From contig CM060831.1 in assembly GCA_030762175.1 (NCBI GenBank), positions 28,779,001-28,843,000 of the forward strand: a DNA stretch of 64,000 nucleotides. Direction: 5' to 3'. A model generated the notes under the pieces. The model searched no databases, had not been told where the DNA came from, and saw only the letters and a list, made by a program, of their open reading frames with translations. Source of the stretch: Metallyticus violacea (taxonomy: Eukaryota > Arthropoda > Insecta > Mantodea > Metallyticidae). Below, one piece after another: positions 45,601-54,599 of the stretch. The translations under genes were made by a program, and so were the position numbers. Position 1 is the first letter of the stretch; every line of letters begins with the position of its first letter.

Positions 45601-48600
45601 ATTTGAAATCTAACACAGTGAAGCATGCATTATCATCTCTTCTAAGTCAAACTATTTAAACACACTCATTCTGGATACACTTACTGGAGATTTACTCATG
45701 ACATTTTTCATGGACCCTGATCAACATTATCAACTGTTAAACAACTGTTGAATCATTCATTGAAGTTGGGTTGATAGGTATCTCGGCTGACTCCAGTGGT
45801 CTTGTGATAAACTTGAATAAAGAGCTATCTGCTAATGAATGTCAAAATTCATTAAGTTTTGCTCATGTTTTTTTATGTAAGTTCTTTCCCATATGTTTAA
45901 TACCTTTGATTGTTGACTTTTTTTTAATAACTTCATGTTTTTTCTATCTCAGATTTTCATTCCAAAAATGTGATTCAATTGCTAATTTTTCTATTTGTTT
46001 CTCCACTGTTCCTTCAACCTTATGCCTGTGTTTTTCTTACGTAGATTTTTTCACAATCCTGATAATTAATCTGGTAATTTCTGGATATTTTCTCTTTGGG
46101 CCTGGAATCTGTTTTGTTTAATTTCAATAAATTTTTCACTCTGTATCAGTGATGATAATATAAGATACCACCTAAGACGATATTGTACGGCTTGAAATTT
46201 TTTTAAAATTCTTATTGGCTACTGAGTGGTATGTGAACTTCTTAAAACAATGTTTTTCCCTACTAAATCACTCAAGAGTTATATTTTTTTTTAACTTTTT
46301 TCTGTTTTTGGAATTTTTAAATTATTTTGTTAATCATCTCTTTGCTGAATCCATTTGACTTGATAACTTCTATTATGTATAGACTCCCCCAGTGGTATAT
46401 TTATTAGTCTGTATGTGCTGTTGGATGCTGCTTATGTGATGTAGGATTGAAACTATGAGCTTTGATATAATTGTCTTTTCTATAGATGCCAAATTCTAGT
46501 TTATATTTTCAGATTTAAAAATGGCAATATATTTTCTGTTTCAGTTTCGGATGTGAATTTAATTGTAGGTTCTTATAGGTTTAAACATTTTAAAACAGCA
46601 TCTTTCATGTATATTTTTTGTTTATTATGGTATAGCATCTACTATTTGTGCCTAATTTTAAAAATGTGGGGAAAAGCCTTAGTGATGTGCATCTCAAAAT
46701 AGCTCATGAATTGATAGATTGGCTGGGAAAAGTGATAATTGACTGTCCATTACTAGCCTTGTTTTATGTTTAAAGATTTTGCTGTTATATACAAAAAAAA
46801 TTTGATTCAAGCACATCATAGTAATTTCTATATATTCTTTGTAATAATAACAATGAGGTAGAAAAAAAATGAAATTATTAAAAACAGCTCAACAACCAAA
46901 AGTATTAAACACATGGGAATAGTCTCAATGAAATGTACTTAGGAAGCTGTTGACAGTGGAGTGGTATATATATGAACACTAATGTAATAAAATTTGTTCA
47001 CACTAACTGCATTCACTTACATAAAAACTGGACATATGTTTTGGGAGTGATCCCTCCCATCTTCAGCATGTAGGCCAAGTGTTGTTGTTAGAAGTGGTGG
47101 CTGGGTTTTTTGACGTTCTTGTGGCGGCATCTGTTGGTTCTATTAGGAACTTACTGAGTTCATCCATTGGAGGGAAATCTAAATTCATTAAGTTTTCCTT
47201 GTTTTTTACAATGAAAATTTTTTCCCAAGTGGAAAGTTCTATTGCCTTGTGAAATTGTTTCATCTCTGGTTTAATTTCATGATTTTTATTCCAAAATTGT
47301 GCTGCTATTAATCTGTTTTAAGCAAATATTTCTAAAGTGTTCTTTTTTTCTGATTTCCAAATTCCTCTTCATTTTTCCAATGTATTTTTATCGCACTTTG
47401 CACATTTTATTTCATAAATACCTGACCTTTGTTCTGTTGGCGTGTTTTACCCTGCAACCTAATAAGTTCTTTATATTAAAATTGTTCTCTGGGGCTAACA
47501 TTATTCCTTGTTCTTTGAATATTTTTTTGAATTTATTGTGGTAAATTGGGTGGTATGTGAAACTTTTGATTTTGTATCTTTCCTTTGCAAATTTTAGCGT
47601 GAAAACATCTCTTATTGTTTTGTGTTTTTTTTATTTTATTGATGATTTTTATTACTGTGTCTTTGCTGTACCCATTAGTTTCTGCTATCTTTATGATTTG
47701 TTGGTATTCCAATTTGTACTACCATGTTAAGATTGCTCTTTATTCTCTAGGTTCTAGCAATATCTAAACCCTGGTTTCCTACCTCCTTAACCACCTGGTT
47801 GTATGAATGTAAGAAGCCACCGATTCTTTCCTTCATTATGTTTATCTTCTTATTCTTTCTTCCTATTTCTCTTCCACTTCTGCTTAACTTTTTCTAAAAA
47901 CTCCCCAATTGTTTGGATTTTTTCCACTCTATTAATCTTTAACATTTTTAATATCACTATGTCTTTCTGTAATACACCCCACTTTTTTCTTCCACCATTA
48001 CTTTTTCGCATTCCAATAAATAATGGCACACATTAATTACTCCCCCATACATGTTACATCCTTCCTTATCACTTCCCCATAATTCTTTTAAGAGTATTAC
48101 TCCTGTATGCATCCATGCTCAACCCATCCTTCCAATCTGATTACAAGTTTCAATATATTTCTCTCGCCCCCAATTCTTCTATATATTGCCATGGAACTTT
48201 TATTTTCTAAACTAGCCCAAAACTTTTGCTTTTCAATATCTTCTTTCCTATGTCTCACTAATTTCCAGAATCCACTAACATTGCTTTCACCCATTCTCCA
48301 TATATCCCCCATTCCTATTGCTTCTAGTACTTTCCCCACCTCCCCATACCAATTCTTCCTTCCTAAAACATCTTTTTGATAGATAAGACATTGCTTTAGT
48401 ATATTTGTACTGCCTAATTTGAGGGTTTAATGCCAATACTTCACTACTCTCTCTGCAATTAAACCTTTCCTCTCTACCCTTCCTAGTTCTACCAAACTGA
48501 CCCCCCCTCGGGTAACTTTTTGGTAATCCCAACACTTCTCTGCAGAACATTCCATGAACCATATCTTTCTCCATCCCTCTGAGACTACCCAAATTTCTTC

Positions 48601-51600
48601 TACATACAACATTCTAGCATTGACCACTGCCTCATATAATCTCTCCAACCATTTCATAGATAATGTTGGTGTCTTATTCACATTTATTTTAACAGCTCTC
48701 ATAGCCAGTTTATCTTTAACTTCAGCACATGCAGTTTTAATAGTTTTAGTGCATCTTCCACGATTTTTTTATGTACAATGGTGAATACATCATCTACGTA
48801 TCTTTACTGGACCTTAAAAATGTAGGGGAAAGCCTTAGTGATGTGTATTTCACAAATACTCATAAACAAGTCGGCCAGGAACATAGAAGGCTACCCATTA
48901 CCAATCCTGCTAGTCCTCCAAAGTGAAAAAAGCTTGATTTATGCATAGTTTGGTGAGTTCAGTGTATTCATAAATATGTTCTGATGTCAATAATAAATTT
49001 AAAAAAAAATTTTAAACAGTATAATATCACATTAGCACCTCAAAACATATAGTATTAACAAATTATTAAAGTGAAATAAAACAAGATTCCAGACCCAAAG
49101 AGAAAAAATTAGGTATAAACCAGATTAATTACAAATAATGTGACAAAATGTACATAGGCAAGACCAAGAAGAATATAGGCATCAGGTTGAAAGAACATTG
49201 GAGAAACATCCATTATAAACAGACAGATAAATCAGCTGTAGCAGCACATTTCTGGAATGAGCATCATGAAATAGAAAAAGGCATAAGTTATTAAAAGCTG
49301 TACAAAATTCAAGGAAATTTTCATGTGGGAAAAGATTTTTATAAAAAAACAGGATCATAAACTCATGAATTTTGATATTCTGGAATAGACAGCACCCTGT
49401 TTAGGTTCATCACTAAATCATCATAATCCTAGCAGATACCTACCTTTCCAACTTCCACCAGTGATTTGTCAGTCGTTAAACAGTTGACGATGTGAACAAA
49501 TGTTTCACAAACATGTCCTGGTTTTTTTTAATTCTTGAGAATGAAACCTTAAAGAGTGTTTCAAACATTTAAATATTTTTAACTCAGACTGATTTTATTC
49601 CATGGGAATGAAGCCATAAAGAGTTTTTAAATATTTTAACTAGGAAGAGATTTGATTTAAAATGTTTAAAGAACTGAGGTAACCAATATTAAAGGAAGTT
49701 GGATTGGGCACTCATGTTTGTGCTCTAAAAGAAGAAAACATTAACATAACTGCTGTCATTGTGAGAGAGGATCATCAATAGCATTAAGGACACTTTCAAA
49801 AATTTTGAAAATTTCAATGGGTGCCACCCACATATTGGTTACTAAGATGCACATGAGATGTTTGTACACAGTGGGTCCCAAGACTGCTGATTCCCAAACA
49901 AAAGGAAGTTCACATGTAGGTTGCATGCAATTGAAGATGATATTATATGAGGATGCAGAGTTTCTTTCAAATGTGCTGCTGATGAAGCTTAGCTACATTA
50001 TTTCAATTGTGAGAGCAAATAGCAAAGCTAGTGTGGAAATCTCCATTGTCACTAATATCAAAAAAAGCAAAGCAAAGCATCTGCCTGGGAAAGTTATGGT
50101 GATCTCATTTTTTTAAATTCAAGGAACGATTTACCTAATTGTCGTACCTGCATACATAACTGTAACTAGCAATACTAGAGATATCCTGAAAACCCTGCAA
50201 GACCATGTCACATGTAAGAAGCCACATTTCTGTGCAACATGATAATGCACAATGCAAATGTTGTTCCTGAATATCCCACAAAAATTAAAGTGAAGTATAT
50301 CTCTCTCTCTCTATAGTTCAGATTTAGGCCTATGTGACCTTTTTCCTTTTCTCCAAATTGAAGAAACCTTTATGGGAGGTATTTTTGCATCATCATCAGG
50401 AAACAATTTTGTAGAACCTTTCAAAAATTATTTCCAGCATGTCTTTGCAGACTGGCAGAAACACTGGAACATGTGCATTGCATCCAATGGTGACTACTTT
50501 GAGAATGATCATCAAAAGTAAAGATATGTTACCAAAAAAAAATCATTCTTTATTGAATAATCCTTATAATACATTGTAAGTGTATAAGACCTCATAAATT
50601 ATGGAGTTGTAACTCTCTGTTCCATAAAAGAATGCACAACAATTTTAAGTATTATTAAAAAATTACAAGTGACGTAATATAAGAGCAAGATGGAGGATCA
50701 GCTGTTTGCCACACATTGCCATGCCTGAATTAGGCTATGTCCACTTTTATAACAAATTAGTATTTTTTAATGTAAAGAGCAGATTATTGTCATTCCTGCT
50801 ATATGGGCCTGATATTTTTTTCTGAAAAATAATAACCATTTTAATACTTTATTTTGTATTTGTCAATATTAAAGTGTAATGGTCCAATTTGAGATGATGG
50901 GTGCATAAAGCAGTTTTGCAGCATCAATTTCAGTCGAGAGATGGCAGAAGAATTGGACTTCCTGATTACAGTCAGTGATTTATTTTATTAATCCATTGGA
51001 TCATTTATATTTGTATACATTTGTTTATGTTTGGCAATCACATTTTCATTACATAGAGAAAAAATTGTGAAAATGGTGTCTTTAAAATAAGGTATTTTAA
51101 AAGAGAATAAGGCACAACAAAATTATTTTTGTGGTATTTAGCGAGAACCATAAAAAACAACATAAACTAAGATCTGAACTGAATATGTATTTGAAACAGC
51201 CATATGTTATACTTTAAATGCAATTAACCTAAATCTTTCATTATACTCAAATAATTATCCTTTCTTTATACAAACACCTACTCTCATCATTATAATAACT
51301 TTTTCTAATACTTTGCATATTTAGGTCAACTGATTCCCTAAATTATTAAAAAAATATTTAAAATTACACTTGTATCTGAAGTTACTAATACTTCTGTGGA
51401 ACAAGACCCTGGACTAGAGAACCTGGACCCACTATTAGCAGAATTGTTTGTTTGCTTATTTTGCTACTCAGTTAAATTAAACTGTTGTGTTGGTACAAAT
51501 ATGCAAATTGTAAATCCTATTATGCAGTGTATTCAAATGAATACAAATTCAAATATTCATTTATTCCTTACAAGCACTTGGAAGCAGCATTCATTAAAAA

Positions 51601-53766
51601 ATAAATTTATAATAAAGGACCAATTAATTGCCATTCTTAGAATGGGTCCTAATGTGAACATTAACCACGTGGCATTGACTGCATGACATTCTACTCACAC
51701 AGAGGTAAAAATGGCAAACAAACTAATTATACATATAATACTTTAATATTTTATATTCATAAAAATCCTCGGTGTACTAACAGCTATTATTCATTCGTAT
51801 CAGAATATAAAATAATTATCAAAATGCCACATCGTCGTCAAAGTTCAGTTCAGTAGTTATTAAACACAAAAGAGGTAAGGCTTTAAATGGTGAGAAAACA
51901 ATGGTTGTAAATTGTTTAACAAATTTGTCAAAAAGTATTCTACACTTGCAATAAAAGACATTGTCAACATACTTCTGAATTCACTAGCATTTCTCATAAT
52001 AGTATTGGTTGGGCACCTAAAGAAGTCTTGAAAACAGGAGAAATATAATTTTGACTTTATCTAATGATAACCGCAACTCCTATACACCTGAACATGTGAG
52101 AACTGTCTCTTATATGCTAAACTCCACAGAGATATGGAATAAAATGAAAGGTTGCATTGCTAAAATAACAAAACATTCAAACTGTGGGAATATTTGGCCT
52201 TTGGTGCAGAAGGATTTGGACCTGGCTAATGCCAAGTGGAAAAAAATGCATTGACTAGTGATATCAAGTGAATCTACATATTCAAGTTGCAGTGAGAGGA
52301 ATGAATGAATGAATGAATTAGCCAGTTTCCATAAGGTAACCTCTTTAACTATTAAATTATTATAATTTTTATTAAATTGTTTTTTTTGCTTTGTTTGTTG
52401 CTCATTTGGTGTAACTCACATTATATAGTAAGTATTGAATAATACACCATAATTCATTATTTATTTTTGGTTTGGTGCGAACAGAATTTTTGTTTATATT
52501 AGGACCCATTATAAGAATGAATGGAGTATATGTGTACTCTAATTTGCATTTATGAAAGCCACTTCGAAAGTTCTGCAACTATGCATGAATGGTCATTATA
52601 TAACCGTTTTTATTTTGCTTCAACTATGAGCCAGACTTCAGCTTAGAATGTTGTGTATAAATTTCAGAGGTCAAGTTGTTCTGTCCTGCAAAACAGAACT
52701 CAGAAATGTAAGAAGAAAATGTGAAATTCGACCTTAGGGAGTGACTACCGATCGCTGATGAACACTTCAGGAATATAAAATACAAACAAATACAGGAATC
52801 AGCAGTAGCATCTCATTTCTAAACAGAAAATTATGACAGTGAAAAAAGCAAAATTATTAAAATCAATACAAGGACCTACAGAGTTAGCAACATGGAAAAA
52901 AATCTACTATTATAAGTACGAAGCAGATTAATGAACTTTGACACTTCTGGGATTGAAAACATAAACTTTAAGTTCATCACACCTCCACCAGAATATACAT
53001 ACCCAAAGCATAGCAAATTATGGGTGGCCGAGATCGTTAAGGTGTGAACTCATAAGTTGGAGGTCTGGGGTTCAAATCCCACCAGGACCATCCTTCCTGA
53101 CAGGTTTTTACCAGGTTTTCCTCAGTCCTTAAATATAAATCCTTTCCTAATATATCATTTCATCTCATATATCATCAGTATCCATTGTCTGTGGTGCCTC
53201 TGTAGCAAAAACAGGTGTTAAACACCATTCATTCATTTTTACCCTGGGGTTGACAGCTAATGATGCAGACAATGGTCTCCAAAGCATGTACTGCATTTAA
53301 ACAAGTGGGCCAATAAGAATGTGTAGTTCAACTCAATCATACAATGATCTTAACTACGTGTTTAAAAATTTACTGCAGAATTCTTTGTTCCTGCATATAA
53401 AAGATATAGCTTTTGAAATCAGATGATTCTTCTATACTTTGAACACCTGTAAATTTATTATCATTATAATTGATGGAGAAAGAAAGTTAAATTATTGTTA
53501 GAACATGACATGTGATTTACAAAATGATTATAGTTGTTTATTTACATGTGTACTTGGCCATGCTTTTCTCCACAGGTACAGTGAAAATGATTGTGAGGAA
53601 GGAAAATAAAATGGACATGCTAGTGCTCTCTGTTCATCCTGTAGCTGGTTCTTGGTGCGACACTGTTCAGAGTTGCATGCCAGAATCTATACCACCTCCA
53701 CCAAAAGTAGAATGGTGCAAGCTTGTACAAAATATACTATCTGGTAATCTTATCTACCCTGTATAA
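27900..53766 (+). CDS. PIGQ: PIGQ gene, complete, six exons
   Basis: Gene-level entry. Coding exons are 27900-28682, 33369-33504, 33664-33808, 39699-39891, 44321-44435 and 53576-53766. Their lengths sum to 1563 bases, exactly 521 codons with the stop. Each junction has GT/AG ends and the right phase, giving 520 residues; a common human isoform is about 580. PIGQ (yeast Gpi1) is a multi-pass ER subunit that stabilises the GPI-N-acetylglucosaminyltransferase, the enzyme starting GPI-anchor synthesis by moving GlcNAc to phosphatidylinositol. The Gpi1 domain ([12 protein letters not shown] through the PTT helix) covers roughly residues 262-419. Introns of about 4.7, 0.16, 5.9, 4.4 and 9.1 kb contain mobile elements in both orientations. 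Confidence 0.93.
28683..29595. other. PIGQ intron 1, first part
   Basis: Non-coding. The only structure noted is a two-copy tandem duplication at 29009-29252, listed separately. Confidence 0.5.
29009..29252. repeat. Two-copy tandem duplication
   Basis: Two roughly 110-base units, 29009-29123 and 29144-29252. They share CTCATCCATGAAACA, AAAGTAGTACTA, TTGTGCTTTTAGCATTTAAT and TTTGTTGAAGCTT. The second is slightly shortened. There is no coding content. Confidence 0.85.
29655..30960 (+). mobile_element. Non-LTR retrotransposon, 5'-truncated, long intact ORF
   Basis: An open frame from about 29673 to the stop at 30780-30782 covers some 370 residues without a lesion. It starts in the RT fingers/palm ([20 protein letters not shown]) and has [20 protein letters not shown], then LFADDTSIL as the catalytic YADD-type motif at about 29925. 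[15 protein letters not shown] follows, and the end shows [20 protein letters not shown] typical of Jockey/CR1-like C-termini. Upstream of 29670 the frame is lost and the endonuclease is missing, as in ordinary 5' truncation. The clean frame suggests a younger insertion than its neighbours. Confidence 0.85.
31015..31300 (-). mobile_element. RNase H-like retrotransposon tail with tRNA-like sequence
   Basis: The minus-strand frame at 31040-31145 reads [20 protein letters not shown], matching the last RNase H motif of I/R1-type elements (WvpGH.G..GNE.AD.LAK.G). Between 31180 and 31300 the text becomes unassignable, with a tRNA-like TGACTCGATGGGTTAAAT run. It is probably the 3' end of the fragment that starts at 33000, with an internal deletion removing the RT. 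Confidence 0.55.
31301..31811 (-). mobile_element. R1/I-type retrotransposon fragment, endonuclease-RT linker
   Basis: Minus-strand frames show [20 protein letters not shown], then [13 protein letters not shown] and [20 protein letters not shown]. This is the linker between the endonuclease and RT of R1/I-like elements (WWN.EL..LR, RLHRVLAK, TL..L...HFPG). It is continuous with 32133-33000 once the SINE between them is removed. Confidence 0.7.
31825..32119 (-). mobile_element. SINE family B, copy 3 (with target site duplication)
   Basis: A full-length minus-strand SINE of 295 bases, flanked by GGATTCCTATAGA (31812-31824) and GGATTCCAATAGA (32120-32132). The head reads, on the minus strand, GTGTAGTGGTAACCATATTT and AAGGGTTTGATCCC. 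It interrupts the R1/I-type fragment. Confidence 0.92.
32133..33000 (-). mobile_element. R1/I-type retrotransposon fragment, endonuclease domain
   Basis: Minus-strand residues include [18 protein letters not shown] (start of the endonuclease), [20 protein letters not shown], then [40 protein letters not shown] and [17 protein letters not shown]. This is the APE-type endonuclease of R1/I clades: a QINL opening, a DAN.HH..WGS-like centre that has decayed here, and an SDH.YI end. Stops and a mutated catalytic centre make it dead. Confidence 0.8.
33001..33368. other. PIGQ intron 1, last part
   Basis: No repeat or gene recognised. The intron ends in GATTTTAG before exon 2. Confidence 0.5.
33369..33504 (+). 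CDS. PIGQ: PIGQ exon 2 (Gpi1 signature)
   Basis: The exon has 136 bases, phase 0 to phase 1, acceptor TATGATTTTAG and donor GTAGGA. It reads [20 protein letters not shown] and continues with [20 protein letters not shown]. Human PIGQ has [20 protein letters not shown] and LGRFFLYHIHLW at this point, the most conserved part of the family. It encodes the membrane-proximal amphipathic segment and the start of the next helix, residues 262-307. Confidence 0.97.
33583..33612. repeat. (TA)n microsatellite in PIGQ intron 2
   Basis: Fifteen or so TA units within the 159-base intron between exons 2 and 3. Confidence 0.9.
33664..33808 (+). CDS. PIGQ: PIGQ exon 3
   Basis: The exon has 145 bases, phase 1 to phase 2, acceptor TTGTTTGCAG and donor GTAAAA. 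It reads [20 protein letters not shown] and [20 protein letters not shown], then YCIYVYAAR. Human PIGQ shows a SPFVEHILW helix, a SLLSDIIALLTFH helix and CFYVYGARL. It gives two membrane segments within the Gpi1 domain, about residues 308-355. Confidence 0.96.
33809..35065. other. PIGQ intron 3, first part
   Basis: Non-coding AT-rich sequence, nothing named. Confidence 0.4.
35070..35140. repeat. Solo fragment of the 37.2-kb palindrome terminus
   Basis: AATTGAGTCAAGATTGTAAC and ACACACCACTAAAATTCAAT, then GGAAGACTAA, match the outer 65 bases of the palindrome at 37259-37325. A weaker third copy starts at about 44728. Confidence 0.75.
35145..37245. other. PIGQ intron 3, middle part
   Basis: Non-coding. 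A short (TA)n run is at about 36753-36770. No transposon was identified; the ORFs here are AT-driven. Confidence 0.4.
37246..38007. mobile_element. Near-perfect palindrome of Penelope-like 3' ends (P3)
   Basis: Arms 37246-37610 and 37643-38007 are 365 bases each around a 32-base centre. I counted only a few mismatches (for example at 37589 and 37352). Each arm carries, reading outward, the Penelope-like C-terminal coding end ([52 protein letters not shown]) and then a terminal repeat. This is a tail-to-tail pair of the same 3' piece joined head-on at the centre. Terminal repeats in inverted orientation are known for Penelope-like elements. Confidence 0.92.
37902..37943 (+). ncRNA. Hammerhead-ribozyme-like motif in palindrome right arm
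   Basis: The order is GGAA (stem I), CTGATGA (core, 37906-37912), GGAGC-GATG-GCTCC (stem II, 37915-37928) and GAAA (37930-37933). Then C-TA-G forms a minimal stem III with an A-U pair, GTC is the cleavage triplet ending at 37939, and TTCC pairs back with GGAA. All invariant core bases are present. Bases T and A between the core and stem II are unpaired, which is unusual and could reduce activity. In the left arm the same motif (minus strand, 37312-37352) has TTGATGA, losing core C3. Confidence 0.6.
38010..38825 (-). mobile_element. Non-LTR retrotransposon fragment (family I-a)
   Basis: The minus strand starts at [14 protein letters not shown] (38822 downward) and proceeds to [20 protein letters not shown]. 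It then gives an ORF with [34 protein letters not shown] and [12 protein letters not shown]. Each block aligns to the 4856-8990 element. A frame of 100 codons remains open at the 3' side. The element ends right at the palindrome. Confidence 0.8.
38826..39698. other. PIGQ intron 3, last part
   Basis: No repeat named; the acceptor TTGTTTTAG precedes exon 4. Confidence 0.45.
39699..39891 (+). CDS. PIGQ: PIGQ exon 4
   Basis: The exon has 193 bases, phase 2 to phase 0, donor GTATGT. It reads [40 protein letters not shown] and [20 protein letters not shown]. Human PIGQ has [20 protein letters not shown] and [20 protein letters not shown], so identity is very high. The DQLFIGTL motif leading into the PTT helix (about residues 394-418) is the family hallmark. 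Confidence 0.97.
39892..40609. other. PIGQ intron 4, start
   Basis: Non-coding; plus-strand frames are AT-driven. Confidence 0.4.
40612..40860 (+). mobile_element. Possible third tRNA-derived SINE (family C)
   Basis: GGTCCTGAGTTCAGTTCCC at 40645-40663 has the form of a tRNA B box, about 30 bases after GTTTGCAGCTACTAATC. A body of some 200 bases follows. It is a single copy in this window, so family boundaries are not provable. Confidence 0.4.
42051..42149. repeat. Small palindrome inside Penelope-like element P4
   Basis: Arms TATCCTAAGCTTAGGTATTC... and ...GAATACCTAAGTTTAGGATA pair over about 44 bases each, around CTTAAAGTAC. The palindrome ends at the box GGATATATTACCACTCCATG shared with 17429 and 46935. 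Confidence 0.9.
42983..43262 (-). mobile_element. SINE family A, copy 4
   Basis: Full length on the minus strand. The head, CGTGGGTGGCC-like plus AAGGTCGTTAAGGTGCGCAC, is followed by GGTCTGGGGTTTAATTCC, the body GAGGTTTTTTCAGG and the tail AAAAGTGTTTAATGCCAG. It inserted into the endonuclease part of P4. Confidence 0.88.
43815..43992. repeat. Dispersed inverted-repeat element (Penelope-terminus type), copy c
   Basis: GATATCATTGTATGATTGTT at the left is inverted as GAATCATACAATGATATC at the right. The centre holds TTCTCGAAACCG. It lies 220 bases downstream of P4, in the same order as P9 and its copy near 53325, supporting a link with Penelope-like termini. Confidence 0.65.
43995..44320. other. 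PIGQ intron 4, end
   Basis: Nothing named; the acceptor TATTGTTACAG precedes exon 5. Confidence 0.5.
44321..44435 (+). CDS. PIGQ: PIGQ exon 5
   Basis: The exon has 115 bases, phase 0 to phase 1, donor GTAAGT. It reads [20 protein letters not shown] and [18 protein letters not shown]. Human PIGQ has [20 protein letters not shown] and NSLPLYSLGLRL. It is the last hydrophobic segment plus the LPLY motif, residues 420-458. Confidence 0.95.
44728..44820. repeat. Palindrome-terminus relic followed by A/G-rich run
   Basis: ATTGAGTCAAATTTGTAACA and CATCACTAATATTTAAAA resemble the 37.2-kb palindrome end. An A-rich AAAAGAAAAAAG tract and AATTAAGTTTCTGGAGCTAG follow. Confidence 0.5.
44821..45635. other. 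PIGQ intron 5, first part
   Basis: Plus- and minus-strand frames at 44916-45244 reach 98 codons. Segments such as [14 protein letters not shown] could be retroelement-derived, but no family was recognised. Confidence 0.3.
45640..46765 (-). mobile_element. Penelope-like element fragment P5
   Basis: Read on the minus strand from 46750: a decayed RT motif ([15 protein letters not shown]), then [28 protein letters not shown], and a GIY-region piece with [14 protein letters not shown] near 46040. [10 protein letters not shown] and MNFDIH follow. The order is that of the Penelope-like ORF. The 3' side near 45680-45745 has TTGATAATGTTGATCAGG with GTCCATGAAAAATGTC, a broken hammerhead-like core. Confidence 0.7.
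46930..47800 (-). mobile_element. Penelope-like element fragment P6
   Basis: Minus-strand residues include [17 protein letters not shown], then [18 protein letters not shown] (47425 downward, the GIY motif with a CxxC), [20 protein letters not shown] and [20 protein letters not shown], and an ORF to 47063. Past the ORF the strand holds GCTGAAGATGGGAGGGATCA followed by CTCCCAAAACATATGTCC, a hammerhead-like core with changes at two invariant sites. The box shared with 17429 and 42145 follows at 46935-46972. Confidence 0.8.
48050..48712 (-). mobile_element. Non-LTR retrotransposon fragment (family I-a)
   Basis: Minus-strand residues [36 protein letters not shown] and [20 protein letters not shown], then [20 protein letters not shown], align with 7690-8250 of the long element. 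It lies within, or directly against, Penelope-like fragment P7. Confidence 0.8.
48713..48965 (-). mobile_element. Penelope-like element fragment P7 (RT core)
   Basis: The minus strand gives [15 protein letters not shown] in one frame, then [14 protein letters not shown] and [24 protein letters not shown] is the RT catalytic motif and the GLAMG-type strand precedes it, as in P4. Frameshifted. Confidence 0.7.
49115..49585 (+). mobile_element. Penelope-like element fragment P8
   Basis: Frames give [20 protein letters not shown] (the YIG half of GIY-YIG with its arginine), then [20 protein letters not shown] and HVGKDFYKK. The 3' side has GTTGACGATGTGAACAAATG and CAAACATGTCCTGG, a decayed hammerhead-like core. 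Confidence 0.8.
49720..50525 (+). mobile_element. Mariner-type transposase fossil (different subfamily)
   Basis: Decayed residues VQHDNAQC near 50237, [20 protein letters not shown] near 50316 and [20 protein letters not shown] near 50445. These match the HDNA.PH, YSPDLAPCDFFLFPKLK and W..CI...GDYFE landmarks of a widespread insect mariner group. No intact frame remains. Confidence 0.65.
50530..52735. other. PIGQ intron 5, middle part
   Basis: Plus-strand frames at 51396-51686 (96 codons) and 52051-52254 (67 codons, with [20 protein letters not shown]) are unassigned. Neither has convincing splice sites or start context. An (ATGA)n-like run is at 52300-52318. Confidence 0.3.
52740..53365 (+). 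mobile_element. Penelope-like element fragment P9 (split by a SINE)
   Basis: The part before the SINE contains [26 protein letters not shown] (near 52845) and [12 protein letters not shown]. After the SINE come TAATGATGCAGACAATGGTC, TCCAAAGCATGTACTG (a decayed hammerhead-like core) and the terminal module GTGTAGTTCAACTCAATCAT. Confidence 0.7.
53025..53236 (+). mobile_element. SINE family A, copy 5
   Basis: The best-preserved head: GGTGGCCGAGATCGTTAAGG (A box) and GGGGTTCAAATCCCACC (B box). The body is shortened relative to copy 2. It ends TTAAACACCATTCATTC. It split Penelope-like fragment P9. Confidence 0.9.
53576..53766 (+). CDS. PIGQ: PIGQ exon 6 and stop
   Basis: The exon has 191 bases, entered in phase 1 after TTTTCTCCACAG. 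It reads [40 protein letters not shown] and [20 protein letters not shown], then PV and TAA at 53764. The phase agrees with exon 5. This tail is hydrophilic and poorly conserved, as in other PIGQ proteins after the last membrane helix. The preceding intron is 9.1 kb. Confidence 0.85.
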
Positions 53767-53786
53767 ATTTATAAAAACAGTTCATC

Positions 53787-53792
53787 AATAAA
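53787..53792 (+). terminator. PIGQ poly(A) signal AATAAA
   Basis: AATAAA begins only 21 bases after the stop codon, implying a very short 3' UTR. A T-rich downstream element follows at 53803-53825. Confidence 0.65.
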
Positions 53793-54590
53793 TATTTTAA
53801 AATTTACTTTATTGTTTTACTTTTGGGGTCTCATAGACGGTTATTTATCTATAGATGCTTAAAAGAATTGTACATATTAGGTAGTAACACTGATGGCATT
53901 GCACAGAACAGAATGTCAGTTCATGTGTCATAATGTTTCTAAGTCAATGTGTAGTATTAATTTTTCTGTTCATAAAGCTTAGAATCACATTGCTGCCATG
54001 CCACAAATATTCCTTGCCTTTCCGCTTAGCTCCTGCATCATCACACACACAGATTCTCTGTAGAGCAGACATTGATGGCTATGTCAGGATATGCCAGAGC
54101 AAGTTCCTTATTTCTATCACAGGAGAATGTTCAACCAATTGCAGAGCCCTCTCAGTCAACAGTGCAAGTTCTCAGTTCAGGTCCATTCACAAATTTGGAA
54201 CTAATAATGAACAATGATGGTTCAGCAAGTGATATTTTTGATTGAATGCAAGTCATGTATTGCAATGCATGTCTAAAACAAAATACAGTGTTTAAGTGCC
54301 AAGTTTCACAGTGGACAGGTATGAGCAGTAGATCTCTCATCTGGATGAGAGTCATACAGGCACGGGGAAAGACTGCCCCTGTTGACATGATGGACAATCA
54401 CCATGTAACAATATGAGCTGTGAAAGGCTACCAAATTCGTTTTCAGATCCATACATAGCATCTTGCACAGATGACTAGAGTATCCGAAAGTATAATCCCA
54501 ATGGTTGCCCCTGCACCTTGCTACTATCAGATAACCATACGAATAGAGACATGCCTTGAACATCTCATAACAATGTTTCTTGGAGAAAAG
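53793..54590. other. Intergenic, no recognised element
   Basis: Open frames on both strands up to 99 codons match nothing I can name. A Tc1/mariner relic continuous with the next feature is possible. Confidence 0.3.
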
Positions 54591-54599
54591 TGTAATGGG

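Noticed and set aside
51396..51686. 96-codon plus-strand frame inside PIGQ intron 5
   Set aside because: It could be an exon by orientation, but the known PIGQ phases join without it and no homology was recognised.
53030..53095. Candidate tRNA gene with A and B boxes
   Set aside because: The same head occurs in six other copies with a common body; it is SINE family A.
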